Positions 1 to 9,365 are shown, counted from the first letter of the stretch. The stretch: 64,000 bases of DNA from Eisenibacter elegans DSM 3317 (GCF_000430505.1 NZ_AUMD01000012.1:310001-374000), one strand, 5' to 3'. Program-made: numbers and translations. Notes: generated from the letters alone by a model not told the origin.

Positions 1-1
1 C

Positions 2-439
2 AACCCTACCGACCAGCCTGTCAGCTCCCCCGATGTCAGTGAGCCACCACATATCTTGGCCGTCAAACGGCGATTGGAGGCTTTTTATGCCGCACGCGAA
101 ACCGGTGATTTTGAGCAAGTGGCTGATTTTTATGCCTTTCCTATGGAGCGGTTTATGATTTACCAAAACGTTCGTAGGGAAGAAGTCCGAAAAGTGAACG
201 ACTATTACTGGAGTACACGCATCAAAGCCGAAGAAAATATCATTGACTGGGATAGTTTCATCTACCAACAAGACGAAAAAGGAAACCACCTCGTCAGAGT
301 AGAAGTTTTGTACCGTTGTTTGCTCCGAGCTGGCAACCGCTGGGAAGAAAAACGCGAGGTGCGCGACTTGCGTCTCAATCCTGAGCTTAGGATTTACTAT
401 ATCCGTTCTGACGAATTACGGACAACCGCCGACGACTGA
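2..439 (+). CDS. C-terminal part of an unidentified protein (5' end outside window)
   Basis: The reading frame is open to the left edge, so only the last 145 codons are present; a TTG at 56 could serve as a start but nothing favours it. The visible part begins with a Pro/Ser-rich linker and continues into a compact, charged alpha+beta segment of about 120 residues (AFYAARETGDFEQVADFY, later YRCLLRAGNRWEEK and the end ELRTTADD). The pattern of an N-terminal helix pair followed by strands is reminiscent of NTF2/SnoaL-like domains, but that is only an impression. It stops 4 bp before the convergent end of the CNNM/CBS gene. Function unknown. Confidence 0.6.
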   Translation, partial: NPTDQPVSSPDVSEPPHILAVKRRLEAFYAARETGDFEQVADFYAFPMERFMIYQNVRREEVRKVNDYYWSTRIKAEENIIDWDSFIYQQDEKGNHLVRVEVLYRCLLRAGNRWEEKREVRDLRLNPELRIYYIRSDELRTTADD

Positions 440-443
440 AAGG

Positions 444-1742
444 TTATGCTTCAGATAACAACTCCAGCTTTACCCTACTGATGCGGGCGTTGTCTTCGAG
501 GGCTAGGATTGTCAGGCGGAAGTGTTCGTGGTTGATGACCACACCTGCCTCCGGAATATCTTCGTGTAGATACAAGATAAGCCCACTAAGTGTGTCATAA
601 TCTCCTTCGGGTAGGTTAAGCGCATAGCGCTCATTGAGGTAATCGACTTCTAGGCGCGCATTAAAGATGAAAGTACGCTCATCGATTTGTTCTTCTTCGA
701 GGGTTTCGTTATCATACTCATCTTCTATTTCCCCAAAAATCTCTTCTACAATATCTTCAATACTGACAATGCCCGCTGTACCTCCAAATTCGTCGACTAC
801 TAAAGCCAGACTTTTGCTAGCCGAAATCATTTTGAGCAGAGCTACCTCTGCCGGAGAAGACTCCGTAACGACAATAATAGGTGTCAGGATTTCTCGGATA
901 TGTTGGGGGCGGTTGAAAAGCTGTGAAGAATGACAATATCCGATGATGTCATCGATGGATTCTTGATAAACCAAGACCTTGGAGTGCCCACTATCTACAA
1001 AGGTTTGTTTGAGGTATTCGACTTCTTCGTTCACATCCACAGCCGTGATATCGGGTCGGGGAACCATACACTCTCGTACCCTGAGTGTACGCAACAACAG
1101 CGCATTACTGAAAAGCTTGGTATCTACTTCGGGTTGTTCTTCGGCAAAGTTTTCCCTGTTGGGCGAAGCAGTTGAGAGGTTGTTGATATAATGATTCAGG
1201 TCTAACAAGCCAAAAACAGGCCTGTCTTCAGTATATTCTACCCGCAATACCCACCGGAACAGCACTTTGGAGAATTGCATTGTCAGCCAAACAAAAGGGT
1301 AGAGGACGGTATAAAAAAACATCAAGGGCAGGGCCAATACATTGAGCACTTGATTGGGGCTAATCAGGAAAAGGCTTTTGGGCAAGAACTCTGCCGTAAC
1401 CAAGACCAGCAGGGTAGAAAGCAAGGTCTGTAATACCAACACACTGATGTCATTGTTGGCCCATAAGGGCAATACCGTCATCAACCAAGGGTCTAACACC
1501 GAGGCCATAAAAATCCCATACACCACTAGGGTAATGGTATTGCCTACCAACATCGTGGCGATGAAATGCGAAGGGGTTTTGGTAAAGCGTTCTAAGATGT
1601 ATGCCGCCCAAGCTCCTTTTTTGCGTTGTAAGGCGATGTAAAGCTTATTAGAAGAAATAAAAGCAATTTCGGAACCCGAAAATAAGGCCGATAAAACAAG
1701 CGATGTGATGATAATGCCCCAAGCTATGTTGTAATCGCTCAT
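444..1742 (-). CDS. CNNM/CBS-domain membrane protein (HlyC/CorC family, GldE-like)
   Basis: 432 residues with the three-part build of the HlyC/CorC family. An N-terminal DUF21/CNNM transmembrane domain covers about residues 5-165 and includes the family pattern SGSEIAFISSNK near residue 22. A CBS pair lies at about 205-335 (VRECMVPRPDITAV, then VVDEFGGTAGIVSIEDIVEE). The C-terminal CorC_HlyC domain spans about 345-428 (GDYDTLSGLILYLH). Family members are linked to divalent cation (Mg/Co) handling. In gliding Bacteroidota the paralogue GldE has the same architecture, and the two cannot be separated here. The start overlaps the stop of the upstream 78-residue gene by 4 bp (ATGA), so the two are probably co-translated. 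Confidence 0.85.
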   Translation of the reverse strand: MSDYNIAWGIIITSLVLSALFSGSEIAFISSNKLYIALQRKKGAWAAYILERFTKTPSHFIATMLVGNTITLVVYGIFMASVLDPWLMTVLPLWANNDISVLVLQTLLSTLLVLVTAEFLPKSLFLISPNQVLNVLALPLMFFYTVLYPFVWLTMQFSKVLFRWVLRVEYTEDRPVFGLLDLNHYINNLSTASPNRENFAEEQPEVDTKLFSNALLLRTLRVRECMVPRPDITAVDVNEEVEYLKQTFVDSGHSKVLVYQESIDDIIGYCHSSQLFNRPQHIREILTPIIVVTESSPAEVALLKMISASKSLALVVDEFGGTAGIVSIEDIVEEIFGEIEDEYDNETLEEEQIDERTFIFNARLEVDYLNERYALNLPEGDYDTLSGLILYLHEDIPEAGVVINHEHFRLTILALEDNARISRVKLELLSEA

Positions 1743-1975
1743 CGTTTTTTGCGCTTGGGTTGGGAGGTCGGTTTGTTAGGTGTCTGCTTGGGGGCGGGTT
1801 TTGTGGCAGATGATGTCTCTGTTTGGGTACGCCAAAGTTTCAGACCCAACAAGGCCGCGCCGGAAATCATAAAAATCCAATAGCTATTGAGAACATCTCC
1901 CAACATTATTTGATGAATCCCGATGATAAGGGTACTAACGGCTACAGACAACAAAATAGCCTCGTATAGCTTCAT
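1739..1975 (-). CDS. Small two-helix membrane protein
   Basis: 78 residues: two hydrophobic segments (about 5-25 and 32-48) followed by a highly basic, Lys/Pro/Thr-rich tail ending QPKRKKR, which should lie in the cytoplasm. No family recognised. It overlaps the following CNNM/CBS gene by 4 bp, which is the main argument that it is real and that the two proteins act together or are at least co-expressed. Confidence 0.6.
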   Translation of the reverse strand: MKLYEAILLSVAVSTLIIGIHQIMLGDVLNSYWIFMISGAALLGLKLWRTQTETSSATKPAPKQTPNKPTSQPKRKKR

Positions 1976-2196
1976 AATTTCTGGTGGTCAAGCGTTGCTT
2001 TGAAACTACGAAATTACGCAAATATGCGCACAAAGTAAAATCATAAAGCTTCGGCTAATTCAAAACTCTGCGCCATAGGCTCGAAGCCTGTGCTAAGAAG
2101 TTGTACTTGTTTTGGGAAAAACTACATAATCTGTGTTAGAGCAGTAGGGCTAGCGTTGAGCTTTGTGGTAGTTGGGTTGGGAGGTATTGAGCAAAA

Positions 2197-2223
2197 AAAG
2201 CCATTCCTAGTTGGAATGGCTTT
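2197..2223 (-). terminator. Rho-independent terminator of dnaK
   Basis: Perfect 11-bp stem (2197-2207 with 2213-2223), 5-nt loop. On the minus strand the stem runs into seven T (complement of 2193-2199). It sits 24 bp past the dnaK stop. Confidence 0.85.
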
Positions 2224-2246
2224 CAGCGTTGATGTCATCGACAAGA

Positions 2247-4145
2247 TTACTTGTTGTCTACCTCTTCGTAGTCTACGTCGGTTACGTTGTCGTCGGAGTT
2301 GCCACCAGGCTGACCGTTGCCCACATCCCCTTGTGCGCCGCCTTGGGCATACATTTCTTGAGAGGCCTGTTGCCAAGCGCTATTGAGGGCTGCCATGGCG
2401 CTGTCGATACCGGCTACGTCTTGGGCTTGGTGAGCCTTGCGCAGGTCTTCGAGAGCGGCATTGAGGGCATTACGGTTAGGCTCAGAGATTTTGTCGCCAA
2501 ATTCGGTGAGCTGCTTTTCTGTCTGGAAGATGAGTGAGTCGGCAGCGTTGATTTTCTCGATGCGTTCGCGCTCTCGTTTGTCCGTCTCGGCGTTGGCCTG
2601 AGCCTCGCGCTTCATACGCTCGATTTCTTCAGAAGAAAGGCCTGAAGAGGCTTCGATACGGATTTTTTGCTCCTTTCCAGTGCCTTTGTCGCGGGCCGAT
2701 ACGTGTAGGATACCATTGGCATCGATGTCAAAAGTAACCTCTACTTGTGGTACACCACGGGGGGCGGGCGGAATATCGGTGAGGCTGAAGCGGCCGATGG
2801 TGCGGTTGTCTTTGGCCAAGGGGCGCTCGCCTTGGAGCACGTGGATGTCTACCGAAGGTTGATTGTCGGCAGCTGTCGAGAAAATCTCAGACTTCTTGGT
2901 CGGGATGGTGGTATTCGACTCAATGAGCTTGGTCATCACACCGCCCAAGGTCTCAATACCCAGCGAAAGCGGAGTAACATCGAGCAAGAGCACGTCTTTT
3001 ACTTCACCAGTAAGCACACCACCTTGGATAGCTGCGCCGATGGCCACTACCTCGTCAGGGTTTACACCTTTAGAAGGCTTTTTGCCGAAGAAGTTCTCAA
3101 CAATATCTTGGATTTTGGGGATACGAGTAGAGCCTCCTACAAGGATGACCTCGTCAATGTCTTTGGCTGTCAATCCGGCATCTGAAAGCGCTTTGCGGCA
3201 AGGCTCTAGCGTACGCTGGATAAGGTCATCGCAGAGTTGCTCAAACTTAGCGCGTGAGAGCTGCTTCACCAAGTGCTTGGGTACGCCATCAACGGGCATG
3301 ATATAGGGCAGGTTGATATCGGTAGAAGAAGAGCTAGAAAGTTCGATTTTGGCTTTCTCGGCAGCTTCTTTTAGGCGTTGTAGCGCCATAGGGTCTTTGC
3401 GTAGGTCGATGCCTTCGTCGTTGATAAACTCTTGTGCCAACCAATCAATGATGCGCTCGTCGAAGTTATCACCGCCAAGGTGTACATCCCCGTTGGTAGA
3501 TTTTACCTCAAATACACCGTCGCCGAGTTCGAGGATAGAAATATCAAAAGTACCACCACCAAGGTCAAAAACGGCCACTTTCATATCGCGGTCGCGCTTG
3601 TCAAGTCCATAGGCTAGCGCAGCGGCAGTAGGCTCATTGATGATACGCTTTACTTCGAGTCCGGCAATTTCACCAGCTTCTTTGGTGGCTTGGCGCTCAG
3701 CGTCGTTGAAGTAGGCCGGTACGGTGATGACCGCCTCAGTAATGGTCGTGCCAAGATAGTCTTCTGCGGTTTGCTTCATTTTTTGCAGAATCATCGCAGA
3801 GATTTCTTGGGGGGTATATTGGCGGTCGCCAATGCGTACACGGGGAGTGTTGTTGGAGCCACTCTCTACCTTATAGGGCACACGACCGACTTCGTTGGTG
3901 ACGGCCTGAAAAGTTTTGCCCATAAAACGCTTGATAGAGTATATCGTGTTTTGGGGATTCGTAATGGCCTGACGTTTGGCAGGATCACCCACTTTGCGCT
4001 CGCCATTACCATTGTCCAAAAATGATACAATTGAAGGAGTCGTGCGTTTGCCTTCGCTGTTAGGGATAACCACAGGCTCGTTGCCTTCCATCACAGAGAC
4101 GCAAGAGTTGGTCGTTCCTAAGTCAATTCCGATTATTTTTCCCAT
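2247..4145 (-). CDS. dnaK: Chaperone protein DnaK (Hsp70)
   Basis: 632 residues, the normal length. The ATPase domain (1 to about 385) shows the phosphate-binding signature [11 protein letters not shown] at residue 5, the second Hsp70 signature [14 protein letters not shown] near 193 and the third [11 protein letters not shown] near 335. The substrate-binding domain follows the linker [19 protein letters not shown], and the protein ends in a Gly/Gln/Asn-rich lid tail with EEVDNK. It refolds and protects cytoplasmic proteins with DnaJ and GrpE, neither of which is in this window. It is single-gene: a terminator follows, and a divergent gene starts 202 bp upstream. The intergenic region has a nested inverted repeat (4224-4265) but no CIRCE element. 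Confidence 0.98.
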   Translation of the reverse strand: MGKIIGIDLGTTNSCVSVMEGNEPVVIPNSEGKRTTPSIVSFLDNGNGERKVGDPAKRQAITNPQNTIYSIKRFMGKTFQAVTNEVGRVPYKVESGSNNTPRVRIGDRQYTPQEISAMILQKMKQTAEDYLGTTITEAVITVPAYFNDAERQATKEAGEIAGLEVKRIINEPTAAALAYGLDKRDRDMKVAVFDLGGGTFDISILELGDGVFEVKSTNGDVHLGGDNFDERIIDWLAQEFINDEGIDLRKDPMALQRLKEAAEKAKIELSSSSSTDINLPYIMPVDGVPKHLVKQLSRAKFEQLCDDLIQRTLEPCRKALSDAGLTAKDIDEVILVGGSTRIPKIQDIVENFFGKKPSKGVNPDEVVAIGAAIQGGVLTGEVKDVLLLDVTPLSLGIETLGGVMTKLIESNTTIPTKKSEIFSTAADNQPSVDIHVLQGERPLAKDNRTIGRFSLTDIPPAPRGVPQVEVTFDIDANGILHVSARDKGTGKEQKIRIEASSGLSSEEIERMKREAQANAETDKRERERIEKINAADSLIFQTEKQLTEFGDKISEPNRNALNAALEDLRKAHQAQDVAGIDSAMAALNSAWQQASQEMYAQGGAQGDVGNGQPGGNSDDNVTDVDYEEVDNK

Positions 4146-4223
4146 TGTTGTAAAAATATTTTTAGGTTTATGATGTGTGAATTGTTTGGAGCTTCTTCAC
4201 GTTATAGCTGATAAACAAGGCGT

Positions 4224-4265
4224 ATGCCAAGCTATTTTCGGGTCAAAATACCGACATATTGGCAT
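4224..4265. promoter_or_regulatory. Nested inverted repeat between dnaK and the divergent gene
   Basis: Outer arms ATGCCAA (4224-4230) and TTGGCAT (4259-4265) enclose inner arms TATTTT (4233-4238) and AAAATA (4245-4250). It lies about 80-120 bp upstream of dnaK and about 80 bp upstream of the divergent membrane-barrel gene, so it could be an operator for either. Regulatory role is inference. Confidence 0.35.
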
Positions 4266-4313
4266 AATTCCTGACACTGTGCCGCTTTGAGCCCTGCTTA
4301 TTTTCTATTAAAT

Positions 4314-4328
4314 CGGTAATTTTTACCG
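4314..4328. promoter_or_regulatory. Short palindrome just before the 4348 gene
   Basis: CGGTAA-TTT-TTACCG, a perfect 6-bp stem ending 19 bp before the ATG at 4348. It could be an operator or a hairpin in the leader. No T tract follows, so it is unlikely to be a terminator. Confidence 0.3.
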
Positions 4329-4347
4329 CTATTGCCCGTTTACTCCT

Positions 4348-5142
4348 ATGCCACAAAAAGCTTTGGTCTTTGGCCTGATGGTATGGTGCTCGTTTGCCCT
4401 TGCCTATCACCAACTACAAGCGCAAGCCCATTATGACTTGCTCGATGTCGATTCTTTGGCGCGCTATCCGTTACACCAAACGCCACAATGGTGGCTCGAA
4501 CTGGGCGTGGGAGCCTTGGCCTACACCGGAGATTTGAGTCCTACGGTACAAAAATGGAGCAATGGATTTCAGGTTGCGGCTGTGCGCAATGCCGTCGACC
4601 GGCGCTTTGTCCACCGGTGGGGGCTGGGCTGGGGCTTTGTTACCGGAGAGCGTTTTGAGCCTACCAATCGATTTGGCACCATAGATGCCTCAGAGGAGCG
4701 GGTCAATACTTTTTTTCGCAGTCAAATTATCCACCTACATTATGAATTGCGTGTCTTGTTGCTCCATAAGCCTAAATGGCAGGTTTACTTCAGCCAAGGG
4801 CTAGGGCTGATGCAGTTTACGGTCAAAGATGAGAACGGCAACGACCTGCTACCACAGCGCAGTACTCGTGCGTCTGACGAAGATTACAATACGACTTCCT
4901 TGATGTTACCCACCGGACTGGGTTTTTCTCATATCTTTGCCAATGGGTACGCCGTCGGCTTTCAGGGGATGTGGATGCACCCAATGACCGATTACCTCGA
5001 CAATATCAGCGCCCTAGGCTCGCGCAGCGGCAACGACAATGTGTGGGCAGCCCGCTTTTATGTGCTGGTGCCGCTCAAACGCAAACCCAGCACGGCCTTA
5101 CCCCAATACCGCCCCAGCACACGCGGCGAGGCGCAATATTAA
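4348..5142 (+). CDS. Probable outer-membrane beta-barrel protein
   Basis: 264 residues with a clear signal peptide (hydrophobic 5-20, cleavage after QAQA near residue 27). The mature part alternates aromatic and polar residues in short strands (WWLELGVGALAYTGDL, HLHYELRVLLL, WQVYFSQGLGLMQF, GYAVGFQGMWMHP, WAARFYVLVPL), typical of small Bacteroidota porin-like or OmpW/PorT-type barrels. Exact family not recognised. Its stop overlaps the next small frame by one base (TAATG), so it probably heads a short operon of secreted-protein genes. Confidence 0.7.
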   Translation: MPQKALVFGLMVWCSFALAYHQLQAQAHYDLLDVDSLARYPLHQTPQWWLELGVGALAYTGDLSPTVQKWSNGFQVAAVRNAVDRRFVHRWGLGWGFVTGERFEPTNRFGTIDASEERVNTFFRSQIIHLHYELRVLLLHKPKWQVYFSQGLGLMQFTVKDENGNDLLPQRSTRASDEDYNTTSLMLPTGLGFSHIFANGYAVGFQGMWMHPMTDYLDNISALGSRSGNDNVWAARFYVLVPLKRKPSTALPQYRPSTRGEAQY

Positions 5143-5285
5143 TGCGTATTGGAAGTTATGCCAAGATGCACGCCACTAGACATTTTTGGTTTTTGTCGTT
5201 GTTGTGCTCATGTTACCCTTCAAGCTCTAGACATACGTTTGACCGCAAAGAGCTCAAAACTCAAAGTATCATTAAACGATTATGA
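5142..5285 (+). CDS. Small ORF, possible lipoprotein, translationally coupled
   Basis: 47 codons. The ATG at 5142 uses the last base of the upstream stop (TAATG), and its own TGA overlaps the ATG of the next gene (ATGA at 5282). A second ATG at 5166 would give a 39-residue product beginning MHATRHFWFLSLLCSC, a short hydrophobic stretch followed by Cys that resembles a lipoprotein signal. The two overlaps favour a real coupled gene; the short length and unremarkable composition argue against it. Confidence 0.4.
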   Translation: MRIGSYAKMHATRHFWFLSLLCSCYPSSSRHTFDRKELKTQSIIKRL

Positions 5286-5907
5286 AAAAAAATAATATCA
5301 TCTGTCTTTATCGTGTTATTTCCATGCTGGGCATCGCAAGCTACTTATGCTCAAACCAATAAAATCTGCGTATTTCTACCCAAAGACGGTACAAAAAACT
5401 TATTCTATGGAGGTCGCCTATACTTGCGTTGGGAACGTCCTAATGCAAGTTTATGTTACAATCTCGATTTTGAGACATCAGTAACTGACCCTTATTTTTT
5501 TTGAAAACAGAGCCAACCCTTTTCCTATCAATACACTCGATTTAGGAAATGAAGCTGATGGAATGGGCTTTTCTTTTATGACCGAAGAGGGTTTCGAAAA
5601 CAAGAAGAAGCGTTTTGCCGGAGCCTCTTATATCATTACTATCACAAGTACCGACAATCAATACAAATCAGAAGAAGTGTTTATCTGGGGACATAACCAA
5701 GCACGGCGTAAGGGAATCTCAAATGAGCTAAAGGAAGCAAATTTTGATACCCTTTCGAATGTGGAAAAAGCACGTCTATTGGCTAAGATGAAGCTTTGGC
5801 TCGATGTTCAGTACCACTACGAGGTTGCCCTTGTTGCGACACCCGGCAATCAAGCACTCAAAGGAGAGTACAACCAATTTCTCACAAACTATTTTGAGTT
5901 GAAGTAA
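5282..5907 (+). pseudogene. Secreted protein gene broken by two homopolymer frameshifts
   Basis: Starting at the ATG at 5282, the frame is lost in an A8 run (5285-5292) and again in a T8 run (5495-5502). Shortening each run to seven bases restores one frame of about 208 codons: a normal signal peptide (MKKIISSVFIVLF then TYAQ), a beta-rich middle, and an alpha-helical tail ANFDTLSNVEKARLLAKMKL. That tail and the segment FLPKDGTKNLFYGGRLYLRW match the second half of the protein encoded at 6056 (ANFEKLSHIEKALLFVELNL; LIPEDPTKKVWQFYDETLHL), so the two are tandem paralogues. As read, the two uninterrupted pieces are 5313-5504 and 5563-5907. It may be decayed, phase-variable, rescued by polymerase slippage, or a sequencing artefact. 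Confidence 0.75.
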
Positions 5908-6055
5908 TACTGGTAGGGGCTGTGCTAATCATTGCCAAAATGCAAAGCCGTATTTTTGCGCCAAATTAACAACCCTATCCAAGGCAAACACGTTTGAAAA
6001 GACAACAAAGTTTTTTTTCTGTATACCTAATCTTACCAAAGCTATTCCCTATCTT

Positions 6056-6988
6056 ATGAAAAAGTTTTTTGTATTCACACTTGGGCTCGTTTGTTGGCTG
6101 AGCATCGGAAATGTGCAGGCGCAATATGTGTTTAAGGTGTTGGCCTCTTCGGGTAACAATACCACCAACAGCACTCAGAAGCTTGGCATCAATACAACCC
6201 TCTCTGATAAGGATATCATCACTGTGGCGCAGGGCGGCTATGTAGGCCTTACCAGCATCGAAGGTGGTACAGTCCAAATCCGCAAAGCGGGAACATACAA
6301 AGTATCGGAGCTAAAGACAGAGCTAGCCAAGCAACCCCGCACTGCCACCGGCAAACTGGGCGCTTATATTATTTCGGAAGCTACCAAGGGCGATAATAAC
6401 ATCTATGCCAACAAAAACCAGAATATGCGTACGACTGGTTCGGTAGAGCGTGCTACTCCCGTTCCTGGCAAAGAAATGGTGTTTGATTTGCTTATCCCCG
6501 AAGACCCTACAAAGAAAGTATGGCAGTTTTATGACGAAACCCTACACCTTAGCTGGCTCAGCGATGGCAAACCCCATACCTATCTTGTGGAGCTGAAGTC
6601 TTTTATTGGAGACAAAATCGCTACCTTCGAAACTACTGACACCAACTATGTTGTCGATTTGCGTAAACTCAACTACAAAGACGAAGACTTGGGCACTAGT
6701 ACGTTCAACGTAGCCATCTCTGCCAAAGATGATGAAGCTGTCAGCTCGCAGGTGGTGGAGCTGGAGCCACTGCCTGAAGGCGAGCATCAAAAAATCACCA
6801 AAAAGCTGGCCGATGCCAATTTTGAGAAGCTATCTCACATCGAAAAAGCCTTGCTTTTTGTAGAGCTAAACTTGCCCATCGATGCCTTGCGTCATTATGA
6901 ATTGGCCATAGCCGAAGAATCAGACAATGAGCTGTACCAATTGGCCTACGAAGATTTTCTCTATACTGTGGTATTGGGCAACAAATAA
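6056..6988 (+). CDS. Secreted protein with FecR-like N-terminal half
   Basis: 310 residues with a signal peptide (MKKFFVFTLGLVCWL, cleavage after VQAQ near residue 23). Residues about 25-110 read like the FecR/DUF4115-type beta domain of Bacteroidota exported proteins (DKDIITVAQGGYVGL, GGTVQIRKAGTYKVSEL). Residues 140-230 form a second beta domain, and 240-300 are helical (FEKLSHIEKALLFVELNL, ALRHYELAI), suggesting a TPR-like pair. The second half matches the broken gene immediately upstream. It is probably periplasmic or surface-located. Function unknown. Confidence 0.7.
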   Translation: MKKFFVFTLGLVCWLSIGNVQAQYVFKVLASSGNNTTNSTQKLGINTTLSDKDIITVAQGGYVGLTSIEGGTVQIRKAGTYKVSELKTELAKQPRTATGKLGAYIISEATKGDNNIYANKNQNMRTTGSVERATPVPGKEMVFDLLIPEDPTKKVWQFYDETLHLSWLSDGKPHTYLVELKSFIGDKIATFETTDTNYVVDLRKLNYKDEDLGTSTFNVAISAKDDEAVSSQVVELEPLPEGEHQKITKKLADANFEKLSHIEKALLFVELNLPIDALRHYELAIAEESDNELYQLAYEDFLYTVVLGNK

Positions 6989-7120
6989 AAAGTCCTCCAG
7001 ATTTTAGCGCTTGTTTAAAACGCTTTTCATCAACATTAAAACCTTGCTTTTTGGCCGCTACGTCTACGCTTTTTGCCTAGCGTCAGCACAAAAGGTATCT
7101 GTTTTGAGTGTCACGCTGAA

Positions 7121-7220
7121 AATTTACACCAAGACTTGCAAGATTTGAGGATTTATAGGATTTGATTCTCAAGGGTTCTCAGCACACACATTTCCCAAAC
7201 CAATTTTGCTTGAGTATAAG
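7121..7220 (+). repeat. Dispersed intergenic repeat, copy A
   Basis: The stretch from AATTTACACCAAGACTTG to TTGAGTATAAG matches a second intergenic stretch at 53332-53424. The strongest shared block is CATTTCCCAAACCAAT (7189-7204), with GGATTTGATT upstream and GTATAA downstream. The rest of the 350-bp gap between 6988 and 7339 shows nothing recognisable. Confidence 0.6.
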
Positions 7221-7338
7221 CAAGCGCTGACTACTTGGTTACAGCCGCCCTGCATTGGCAAGGGCGGCTGTCTGCGTTTTCAGAAGGACAGTATTTTTTG
7301 TAAATTTGATTCTCAATACCCACTTACTCCCTTATCCT

Positions 7339-7947
7339 ATGCCTTACTTAGCCATACACCGTTGTTGGATATTGCCCATCTTATCAATATGCTGCGTGCT
7401 CGGCCTTCAACCCATACTCTGTGCCCAAGTAGAAGAAGAACAAGCCGTAGAAACCCCTGGGCAACGCATTCGCAATCCCGAAGATACTTTCAGAATAGAA
7501 AAGCCAGACTATGCCGAGTATTTCCTCGCCCTCGAAAAGCCCGGATTTGTCAAGCGTTTGCGGTTTTATGAAACCGAACGGCTAGACTTCAAACTCAAAA
7601 AAGAATCGCATTGGCAAAAAAGTCTCTTGGTGGATATCCGCAAAGACTATTTTGTCTCTGATGATTTTGCGCGTATTTATTTTGAAGACATCAAGTCTGT
7701 CCGTATCCGCCGAGACAGTTGGTTTCTCAACCAAGGCAGTATTTTATTGCCTATAGCAGGCCTGGGTTATTTTCTGATGGATACGCTCAACCCTGCCAAC
7801 CGCTTTGAGGGTGAACCCGTCATTACCAACCGCAACATTACCCTCAGTGGTTCTCTTCTGATGGGTGGCCTGCTCTGCCAGATTTTCAAAACACAACGCT
7901 ACCGAATGGGCAAATGGAAGTATCTTAAAGCTATCCAAAAATTTTAA
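7339..7947 (+). CDS. Secreted or membrane-anchored protein of unknown function
   Basis: 202 residues from ATG 7339, chosen because it places a clean signal peptide at the N-terminus (MPYLAIHRCWILPILSI, cleavage after LCAQ near residue 30). Further in are a charged segment, a strand-rich region (HWQKSLLVDIRKDYFVSDD) and two hydrophobic segments (about 133-150 and 165-182, the latter LSGSLLMGGLLCQIF). A basic tail follows. No family recognised. It is monocistronic by spacing: 350 bp upstream and 266 bp downstream are free of genes. Confidence 0.65.
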   Translation: MPYLAIHRCWILPILSICCVLGLQPILCAQVEEEQAVETPGQRIRNPEDTFRIEKPDYAEYFLALEKPGFVKRLRFYETERLDFKLKKESHWQKSLLVDIRKDYFVSDDFARIYFEDIKSVRIRRDSWFLNQGSILLPIAGLGYFLMDTLNPANRFEGEPVITNRNITLSGSLLMGGLLCQIFKTQRYRMGKWKYLKAIQKF

Positions 7948-8107
7948 ACAAAACTTTATTTTGTGCAAATCTGATTCCTCCAACGAATCACAGGCGCTTG
8001 CCTACTCTGACCATTAGTCATCAAGAAAATAAGCCCCCTTACCATACACTTCGTTCTTGCTATAAGTCTATTTTGTCTTAAAATTTTACCAAACAACAAA
8101 CTTGTTG

Positions 8108-8115
8108 TATCTTTG
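8108..8115 (+). promoter_or_regulatory. Probable -7 element for the acyl-CoA dehydrogenase gene
   Basis: TATCTTTG fits the Bacteroidota TAnnTTTG consensus, 98 bp before the ATG at 8214. No convincing TTTG element is seen about 20 bp upstream. The rest of the 266-bp gap (7948-8213) holds nothing else recognisable. Confidence 0.4.
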
Positions 8116-8213
8116 TTAGGTTATAGTAAGGCAAGGTAGGATACTATTTGCTTTGCCTCAGCTCCACGCCTATTACAACAAAAAAATATACACTTATAGC
8201 GTTTTGAGGATCT

Positions 8214-9365
8214 ATGGAATCACAAGTTTTAGACAATCGCGCCGAGTTGGTTGCCGAAATAGCCAACAGCGTTAGAGATTTTGCCGAAGTACACATCCGC
8301 CCCAATATCAGTGACTGGGATGAGCGCCAACACTTCCCCCTTGAGCTTTTCCAAGCAATGGGTGAGCTAGGACTGATGGGAATGCTTGTTCCTACCGAAT
8401 ATGGTGGCGCAGGGCTAAACTACCAAGAGTACGTAACAGCTATCATTGGGCTAGCCAAGGTAGATGGGTCTATCGGCTTGTCAATGGCCGCGCACAATTC
8501 CCTTTGCACCAATCACATCCTGATGTTTGGCTCTGAGGCACAAAAGCAAAAGTATCTTCCAAAATTAGCCAGCGGCCAATGGGTAGGCGCTTGGGGTTTG
8601 ACGGAGCCCAACACCGGCTCTGATGCCGGCAATATGCGTACAACAGCTGTGCTCGACGGCGACCACTGGGTGCTCAACGGTGCAAAAAACTTTATCACTC
8701 ACGGCATCACCGGACAGGTGGCCGTAGTTGTTGCCCGTACCGGAGAAGTAGGCGACTCACGCGGGATGACAGCCTTTGTCGTGGAGCGCGGTACGCCTGG
8801 CTTTAGCGGTGGAAAGAAAGAAAACAAGCTCGGTATGCGGGCTTCCGAAACTGCCGAAATGATTTTTGACAACTGCCGTATCCCCAAAGAAAATATCTTG
8901 GGAGAAGTAGGCGAGGGCTTTATCCAATCGCTCAAAATTCTGGATGGAGGGCGTATTTCTATTGCAGCACTTTCGGTAGGGATTGCCAAAGGAGCCTACG
9001 AAGCGGCTTTGCAGTATTCCAAAGAGCGCCACCAGTTCAACCAACCTATCAGCAACTTCCAAGCAATTGCTTTCAAACTAGCGGATATGGCTACTCAAAT
9101 CGATGCGGCTCAGCTCCTCACCGATCGCGCCGTAGAGCTGAAAGAAAAGGGGCTGAGTGTCAACAAAGAATCTGCGATGGCCAAATACTTTGCCTCCGAA
9201 ACTGCCGTAACGGTCTCTACAGAAGCTGTGCAAATTTTTGGCGGCTATGGGTATGTAAAAGACTTTCCAGTGGAGAAGTTCTACCGCGATTCCAAGCTAT
9301 GTACTATTGGTGAAGGCACTTCCGAAATTCAGAAATTGGTTATCTCCAGAGCTATTCTCAAATAA
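8214..9365 (+). CDS. Acyl-CoA dehydrogenase
   Basis: 383 residues, the standard length for short/medium-chain acyl-CoA dehydrogenases (FAD flavoenzymes of fatty-acid and branched-chain amino-acid breakdown). Visible landmarks are the substrate/FAD loop [15 protein letters not shown] near residue 127, the second family signature [20 protein letters not shown] near 270, and the C-terminal [10 protein letters not shown], where the Glu of EGT corresponds to the catalytic base of short- and medium-chain enzymes. The substrate cannot be told from sequence. No electron-transfer flavoprotein or enoyl-CoA hydratase genes are adjacent, and a terminator follows. Confidence 0.93.
   Translation: MESQVLDNRAELVAEIANSVRDFAEVHIRPNISDWDERQHFPLELFQAMGELGLMGMLVPTEYGGAGLNYQEYVTAIIGLAKVDGSIGLSMAAHNSLCTNHILMFGSEAQKQKYLPKLASGQWVGAWGLTEPNTGSDAGNMRTTAVLDGDHWVLNGAKNFITHGITGQVAVVVARTGEVGDSRGMTAFVVERGTPGFSGGKKENKLGMRASETAEMIFDNCRIPKENILGEVGEGFIQSLKILDGGRISIAALSVGIAKGAYEAALQYSKERHQFNQPISNFQAIAFKLADMATQIDAAQLLTDRAVELKEKGLSVNKESAMAKYFASETAVTVSTEAVQIFGGYGYVKDFPVEKFYRDSKLCTIGEGTSEIQKLVISRAILK

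Noticed and set aside
2090-2400. Open frames on both strands across the dnaK end and its downstream gap
   Set aside because: They overlap the dnaK C-terminus in other frames and cover its terminator; composition is unlike protein and there is no start context.
4146-4347. Possible CIRCE heat-shock operator before dnaK
   Set aside because: The TTAGCACTC-N9-GAGTGCTAA pattern is absent on both strands; only a different nested inverted repeat is present.
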